In this document: piece by piece, positions 58,601 through 64,000 of the stretch | Numbering within the stretch: position 1 is the first letter of the stretch | How the letters are laid out: every line of letters starts with the position of its first letter | NCBI RefSeq assembly: GCF_964204865.1 | Contig: NC_135251.1 | Span: 20,460,001-20,524,000, forward strand | Direction of reading: 5' to 3' | From: Styela clava | Taxonomy: Eukaryota; Chordata; Ascidiacea; Stolidobranchia; Styelidae | Length of the DNA: 64,000 bases | Position numbers and translations under genes: made by a program | Notes under the pieces: generated by a model | The model's input: only the letters and a program-made list of their open reading frames with translations | What the model was told of the DNA's origin: nothing | Databases searched by the model: none

Positions 58601-61600
58601 ATCCGAACGATAATGAAATTTGCTTTCCAGAAGGGTGACCCGCTTGGCAAAACTGTAATTGAATATGCAAACAAATATGTGATTTTTCTAAAATGTTGGC
58701 GTTGGAGAGAGAAGTTACTTATGTTTCTAAAGTTTCTGAGAGATTTCAAATGTGCACTTGTTACGCCGTAAATTTCAGCTGTAATTATGACGTTTTACAT
58801 ATGCATAATTGCCTGCTAGGTTTTTATCGAAAACATATGATATGATTGACGTAATGTGGGTTTACGACGTATATCTTGCTTGCCTGTAGAATATATCGCA
58901 CTCGAACCATCGTTCTTCATAAAAATTATTTTACCTATTTTCTCTTGGTATGTAGCATATATTATTAATTTATATCTATCCTTTTAAATTTAAATAGGTC
59001 TGTTTTTAACGATATAATAACAGAGAAAGGTCTAAGATATATATTTTTTAAATTCTAATTAAATTAAAGTTCTATCCTAATACAATAATCGCAAAATGTT
59101 GTTCAAAGTAAGCAAGAAACTTTCAAATGTTTATCCTCTCTTTAACTTTGCGTTTTTAATTTCAGACTTTCCAGAAAGTGCGCGGGAATCGACTTGACCG
59201 CTTTAACAGCAGAGTGGGTCAGTGCCGTGTACCTGGGTGGAGAAACGGAGCTATGTTCTCTGGGAAGCCGATGGCTCCTTGGATCGATTATAACAATAAC
59301 AGTATCGCCGTGCAGAGCAACAGAGCACCCATACAAGCGAGATTTGAAGGAGTTCGTTGTCCTGTCTGTGAAATTTCATTAGGTCACATGAGCAGCCATG
59401 AGCAAATTTCTGACCACGTGATGCATTGCGCGGGAACGAGGGTGAATTTTTTTTAAAATCTGTATCTTCGTTTTACTTGAATTCACAGCGGTATTTATTT
59501 CAATAATTATTCAGTTATACAGGTGACCTAAAAACACAATTCATAAATTTTTTATTTACTCTTATGATAAACCGGGGAATTTATTTGACAACTGAACTTT
59601 TGTTTGTGTATGATTGTACCCCAAAGTTCCAGTAATTTAGGACGCTTTGCGCAAAATTTATCTTCTCTCTGAAATGCGTTCTCAATGATCTTTTTGGCGT
59701 TGGAGACATACTTGTAAGCAAAATAAAATTTTTATTTTTATTTTTTCAAGGACGACAAAGACGTCCCAGGAGAGTCAGGAACAGTAGTTGACGTTGAAGA
59801 TGATGATGGTGCGTTTGAAGAATATGAATGGTGTGGCGAAACAAGAGTTCGGGCGACTACACTTGTACATAGAGACCTGCTTGCTTCCACGCCAGGATTC
59901 CATGTGATGCGGAATGCGGAAAACGAGGACTCTGACCAGGTACGTTCTCAAACAAGTATTCGATTTTTCTATTTATCATACAATAACGCGAGAAAACTGC
60001 CATCATATGAAAAAAAACGGGGTCTCAGGTATTTTACTAAGGCATGGTAATTGCTATCAGTTAAACGTCCGGAATGAGAGGTCATATTTGGAAGGGTGAC
60101 CGTACATTTGAACCCACATACATTTGAACCCATGTATATATCCGCGAATTCAATTTATATGCGGGTGCTAAAACCCATGGGTTAGTATGGGTTCAAATAT
60201 CCGTAAAACGAAAAAAATTCCATAGGTGCAATTGTCGTGGGTTCAAATGTAATGGAACCATTTGGAAGAGACAGTCTTGAACTGCCCTGTTAGGTTAACC
60301 ACATTTACCTTCCTGATTTCAGAAATCTTCCCCCACATATTTTTGCTCTAAGAGCTCCAAACATTCGGCTTCTGGAGCGGGTATACAAATGATTTCCTGC
60401 CTTTTTTATCAAATTTATCACTCTGCCCATTTTGGAACTCTTCCTATGCATAAAACTACTTTATTTGTTCAATCTTTAATAAATCCTTTGCTAGTGTTAT
60501 GCGCTAATAGCACTCCCCCTTTCTGTACAGTCTGAGTTGTTAATTATGTGTTCATGAGAACAGGTATTATAGGGCTAATAAAAACCTAAAGAATATCATT
60601 AATGGTAAAATTTCCCCCCCAAAACTTTAAAACCTTTTTTTTCTCCTCGTTTGGTAAATGTTGGGGGTTTCTAACGCTTGACCCAATGAGTCAATTGTCG
60701 TTGGTATTTCTACATTTTCCTGAATCCATTTGCATGAATATGTGTTTTATTCTTAGGATCTCAATGTTGAAACGGACGAGACTTGCGAGTATGGCGTTGT
60801 ACAATATTCTGATAAAGATCTTGTACCTCCATCTACTGATGATGAAAATGATAGAACTCCATCATATGATCACGCAGAAAAGGATACAGGATGTCTAGAC
60901 ACGTAAGGATATTTTAAATCTTTCATATAGCGTGGCTCGAAACGCCAACTTTAACCCAACGCATGAAGGACAAATTAAGACTCCAGAAGTACTCTCTCAA
61001 ATTTTTTACCACGTCTATGTGCGTTGTGGCTGTGAGACCGTTCGATGTTGATTGTTTAAGATTTCCAGCTGAGGACGGCCGGATATTTCTCGGGGTAGCT
61101 CATTTATAGGCGGATTCTTGTTTAGAGCTAATGCATGCCTGCACAACTTTCATTCATATAACGACTTGTGCTTGTTTTTATTTTTAAACAGATCACCCGA
61201 AGATAAGACGATGGCTTTCTCTCATCCCAGCACAGTTGTTGATAATATGAAACGAATCAATATGGAGTGTCATTCCCCTTCTGTCGTTGTCCAAGCTCTC
61301 CGTTTAAAGATTCAGGAATTAGAATCGTCAAGTCAGGATAATCGATGTTTGATATGCATGGTAAGTGAAGTAATCGTTTGCATCTTGTGGAAAACCGTAT
61401 TTGTGGACCTTTTTTTCTCAAAAATCCATCGCGTGTCAGGCGCACTTGAAAAAACCTCTTTTTTACAAAAATCGATCGCTCGCCTTAAAACCCAATGCGC
61501 GTAATGTACGGATCAAGTCGTGCTTTATTGCCCACAGTAAAAACCACTACAAGTTGCGTCTTATAGACTAATGCGCCTTGTTTGTGAATAAAAACCCGAT

Positions 61601-62203
61601 CTTAGCAGTTTATCGACAGGCCACTTGTGGTCCGTGAAATACGATATGACGCCTCTTTTTCGTGACGGTCATGATTTACAAACACTGTTATTGAGAAAAG
61701 TTCCGGGATATTGATTGTAGACAATGTTGAACTGCAGGTCCTTTCTCCTTGTTTATTTTGGATCCGTATGTGGCCGTAGCCACAACGATACATGAATGAG
61801 ACAGTTTCTAAAAGTGATGAGGGACGAAAAAAAACGACTAAATTAATTTTTCTATTTATATCTTTTTTGAATGTTATCGTAGTAACCTGACCCGACAATT
61901 ATTGTGATCTTTATCTTTGCAGTCATCAGTTTTTCTTGTTTTGTCTGAAGAAGTTATACCAAGATCTAACGAAAGCTAACAGATATGCTTTCTGTTTCGT
62001 AAAAAGAGATTTTGTTTTGTCATTAATGTTATTGAACAGGTTCATATTCTTTTCAGGAATCTTACAAAAATCCGTTGGTGTCAATTCAATGTTGGCATGT
62101 GCATTGCGAAAAATGTTGGTTGAAAGCTTTGGGAGTTAAAAAATTATGTCCACAATGTAATATGATTACGCCTGCTTCTCATCTCCGAAGAATCTTCTTA
62201 TAG
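49681..62203 (+). CDS. RNF220: RNF220-like E3 ubiquitin ligase
   Basis: Fourteen exons join in phase to 761 residues: 49681-49690, 50054-50099, 50367-50572, 50805-50974, 51521-51644, 51770-52282, 52364-52481, 53522-53597, 53716-53811, 59166-59441, 59751-59939, 60757-60902, 61192-61360 and 62057-62203. The N-terminal half is Pro/Ser-rich and poorly conserved. RNF220-family landmarks follow: a zinc-binding CPICGVTVRESEMQQHL, FQKVRGNRLDRFNSRVG, and a second zinc motif CPVCEISL with HVMHC. FEEYEWCGETRVRATTL and an acidic CEYG region come next. The C-terminal RING has CLICM, CWHVHCEKCW and CPQC, ending HLRRIFL. Vertebrate RNF220 (about 566 residues) ubiquitinates SIN3B and Wnt- and Hedgehog-pathway targets. 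The start is tentative: exon 1 codes only three residues. Exon 4 has a weak acceptor but is needed for phase. Intron 9 is 5.35 kb. Confidence 0.9.
53812..59165. other. RNF220 intron 9
   Basis: A 5.35-kb AT-rich intron between exons ending CGGgtaagt and beginning at ttcagACT. It holds the MITE at 54068-54270. The open frame at 56442-56840 (132 codons) resembles no family I know, and I treat it as chance. No other gene was seen. Confidence 0.6.
54068..54270. mobile_element. 205-bp MITE family, copy 2 (in RNF220 intron 9)
   Basis: Near-identical to 34826-35030, same orientation, with the same 'tactcccgtagtgtgtgta' start and '..cacacacttctgga' end. The open frame at 54108-54296 (minus) is a property of the repeat. 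Confidence 0.7.
59520..59720 (-). pseudogene. mariner transposase 3' fragment (in RNF220 intron 10)
   Basis: On the minus strand the fragment aligns with 36160-36400: both have 'cgtcctaaatt', 'caaaagttca'-like and 'gggtacaa' segments, and translate to a C-terminal HKQKFSC/HRQKFKC end. Only the last ~60 codons and the terminus remain. Confidence 0.55.
60095..60259. mobile_element. MITE 'ACATTTGAACCCA' family, copy 2 (in RNF220 intron 11)
   Basis: Inverted copy of 40091-40295 with ends ggtgaccgtacatttgaacc and ggttccattacatttgaacc (on the other strand). The flanks atttggaag (60086-60094 and 60260-60268) are identical 9-bp duplications. It is 165 bp. Confidence 0.9.
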
Positions 62204-62372
62204 TATTTTTTATTATTTCATTAATAACATTTGCTTTATGCTTTTCCTTCAATACAAACTTTTATACATACTCGATCGTATGAAAAAAAAGTTGGCCTCC
62301 TGTGTGAAAGGAGAGCTTCAGAACGAATGTAGTGAGCTGTACAGGTCGCGGGCGATTATGACTTTTAATAAT

Positions 62373-62378
62373 AATAAA
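62373..62378 (+). promoter_or_regulatory. candidate RNF220 polyadenylation signal
   Basis: AATAAA within 'aataataataaatcac', 170 nt after the stop codon. Confidence 0.35.
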
Positions 62379-62687
62379 TCACAAGTCAATTGGCAAGTAA
62401 GTAGTTTTTGCATCTACCAATTATAATTCTGTGCCATGTCCTAAACAACGTCGCTGAAAGCGCCGCGACTAATGGAAAAGTTATAGTCCTCTGTGGGATT
62501 GGTACGTACATGTGCTGTTTTTGCAGTTGGGAAATTTTTGCTGTGGATTAAATCCGTATTTGATATATCCCAAACCTGTCTAGATATTTAGTATCAGTTT
62601 TTGCAATTCCCAATTCATCTTTCAACACGCACGAGAAAAGCCTTGGCGGGTTGGGAACAATAATAGAACTGTTCATTTTCTTTTAAA

Positions 62688-63122
62688 ATGCTGAAAGCTA
62701 CTGAAGAAGAGAGGTTTGCACCACGCTTTGGGTTGGACCCCCTCAGCACCAAGAATGTGACGATGCCATACGCGCTGAGATCTTTTGGTGATATGTGCGC
62801 CAGCCAAAATACTTTGTTAAATACTAGATTAGTAGTAAATATGGGTATTGTATTTGCGATAGGAAAGACTCAAATGCGATGCTTATTCAAATGTGAAGAT
62901 AAAAGTAATAATGCCTATAAGGTTACACACCTATTATCCCCAAGTGGTGCGGGCCCCGCATGTCGTTCCGATGCCTCAAATATTTATTTCGAAGGCATCC
63001 TCCATAGCCGGGGTATACAGAACTGGGTAAAAACTGAAATGCAACAAAATCTTGAAGTTGCAGGTGTTTATGTAAGTAATCAATACACCGCTATGAATTT
63101 AACCTCAGGTTCCGCTTATTGA
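62688..63122 (+). CDS. hypothetical reading frame, 144 codons, unrecognised
   Basis: An open frame from ATG to stop lies between the 3' ends of RNF220 and TAMM41. The product contains FGLDPLSTKNVTMPYALRSF, two Cys-containing stretches (MRCLFKCED; GPACRSDASN) and no evident signal peptide or membrane helix. I know no family it fits. Base composition is less AT-rich than the flanks, which favours coding or former coding sequence. It could be a small lineage-specific gene, a terminal exon, or a transposon fragment. Confidence 0.3.
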   Translation: MLKATEEERFAPRFGLDPLSTKNVTMPYALRSFGDMCASQNTLLNTRLVVNMGIVFAIGKTQMRCLFKCEDKSNNAYKVTHLLSPSGAGPACRSDASNIYFEGILHSRGIQNWVKTEMQQNLEVAGVYVSNQYTAMNLTSGSAY

Positions 63123-63332
63123 AGGCTGGAATAGGATTTAAAAACCACGAGACAGTATACGCGGGGACACCATCGGGGTGTAAATGGGTCTTAAAATAAA
63201 AAAAAGAGACCTTAAAATCTTTTGTGACTTGGATGGTATGTCACTATAATCCTTTAAACTGTCGGATAGAAATGTATGGTAAACAATCAAGCGAAACTGA
63301 ATTAAAATGATTCACAGCTTTTTAATTGCAAA

Positions 63333-64000
63333 TCAAGTATCTCCTACAGTTTCTGTTAGCTTTTTACTATTCTTCATTCCCTTCCACATTTTGTCGAGTT
63401 TTTGTGATGCATATTTCCACCCTTTGACGGGGCCTACGCCGATCAGAGACTTCCGACTCTGTGACCAGGAAGATCTTTTTACAGTATAAATTAAAGCATC
63501 TCTAACAGGATCTTCAATATTAGCATACCGCGCTATGTTGCGAAGAATTTCTTCAGTGTCTCGAATTTGTATTGCATTTCTATCAAATTCCCTCGCCATT
63601 CGAATCTGCACTCTCAACGGAAGTTTGTCCAAGTAAACATGTCGCGCTTTTGGTGAACTGTCAACTTCTACCATCGCACTTTTTACGTTCCAAGACACAA
63701 ATTCTTTGCAATCGGCTGCTATAGATTCAAGAATCGGGTGGTAGAGGTCTTGAAATCTTGTATAATTTGGCTCGACTATGTTGCTGACTTTATTTTTGTC
63801 TTCGCCAAACTTCATTCGAAAATCGCCTAAATAACTCAAACCAGCAATGGTGTGGTACAGTTGCCACTCAGAAAATACTTCGGGAAGCATTAGAAACGAT
63901 GCATACAGCGCACTATGATAATTACGTCTCATAGCAAGCATTAATTTCGGATTGTTCTCAAACCTATGTCGTATAATATTTACAGGTTTGTGAAGTCTCC
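63333..64000 (-). CDS. TAMM41: TAMM41-like mitochondrial phosphatidate cytidylyltransferase (C-terminal part)
   Basis: An open frame runs from the right edge to a stop at 63333, about 222 residues. It starts LHKPVNII and continues LMLAMRRNYHSAL, LMLPEVFSEWQLYHTIAGLS, GDFRMKFGEDKNKV and NYTRFQDLYHPIL. Farther on come ARHVYLDKLPLRVQ and a C-terminal SWSQSRKSLIGVGPVKGWKY segment. These are the conserved blocks of the Tam41/Mmp37 family, the peripheral inner-membrane enzyme of mitochondria that makes CDP-diacylglycerol from phosphatidate and CTP, the first step to cardiolipin. The nucleotidyltransferase N-terminus lies beyond the window. No intron is needed in this part. It is convergent with RNF220. 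Confidence 0.9.
   Translation of the reverse strand, partial: RLHKPVNIIRHRFENNPKLMLAMRRNYHSALYASFLMLPEVFSEWQLYHTIAGLSYLGDFRMKFGEDKNKVSNIVEPNYTRFQDLYHPILESIAADCKEFVSWNVKSAMVEVDSSPKARHVYLDKLPLRVQIRMAREFDRNAIQIRDTEEILRNIARYANIEDPVRDALIYTVKRSSWSQSRKSLIGVGPVKGWKYASQKLDKMWKGMKNSKKLTETVGDT

Overview
This is animal nuclear DNA: AT-rich, with intron-containing genes set in dense transposon debris. Every conserved protein gene belongs to a bilaterian family. They are a SMYD3-like SET/MYND methyltransferase, EMG1, BAP1/Calypso, an RBM4/RBM14-type RNA-binding protein, LENG1, a ZDHHC21-like palmitoyltransferase, RNF220 and TAMM41. The gene set fits an invertebrate deuterostome. A tunicate is my best guess, helped by splice-acceptor-like sites just upstream of several start codons that could be spliced-leader acceptors, but this is inference. 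Exon boundaries below were read by eye from GT/AG sites, and reading-frame phase was checked across each joined gene.

Layout. 1-2747: a hAT terminus, then the SMYD3-like gene (minus, running off the left edge). 4207-7241: EMG1 (plus) and BAP1 (minus), convergent. 7345-12835: tRNA-derived SINE copies around a 4.2-kb Mutator-like (MULE) DNA transposon with long, asymmetric, minisatellite-bearing terminal inverted repeats and an 8-bp target duplication. 13.4-16.6 kb: nested hAT and other non-autonomous elements. 17762-19774: the RRM gene in five exons. 21650-27942: a nearly full-length L1/Tx1-type LINE (minus) with a 17-bp target duplication, interrupted by a 1.3-kb hAT element. 28.4-29.1 kb: a foldback MITE and a SINE. 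29464-34297: LENG1 then a ZDHHC gene in seven exons. 34.3-49.5 kb: a gene-poor repeat graveyard (mariner relics, nested hATs, a TA-flanked element, a MITE inside a hAT), with one weak candidate small gene near 45.5-46.4 kb. 49681-62203: RNF220 in 14 coding exons with intronic MITEs. 62688-63122: an unassigned reading frame. 63333-64000: the C-terminal part of TAMM41 (minus, off the right edge).

The host genes do not form a pathway. They are ordinary housekeeping and regulatory genes: ribosome biogenesis (EMG1), Polycomb deubiquitination (BAP1), ubiquitin ligation (RNF220), RNA binding, lipid modification of proteins (ZDHHC) and cardiolipin precursor synthesis (TAMM41). The most distinctive material is mobile DNA: the MULE with a PHD-finger exon, and several insertions whose nesting order can be read from target duplications.
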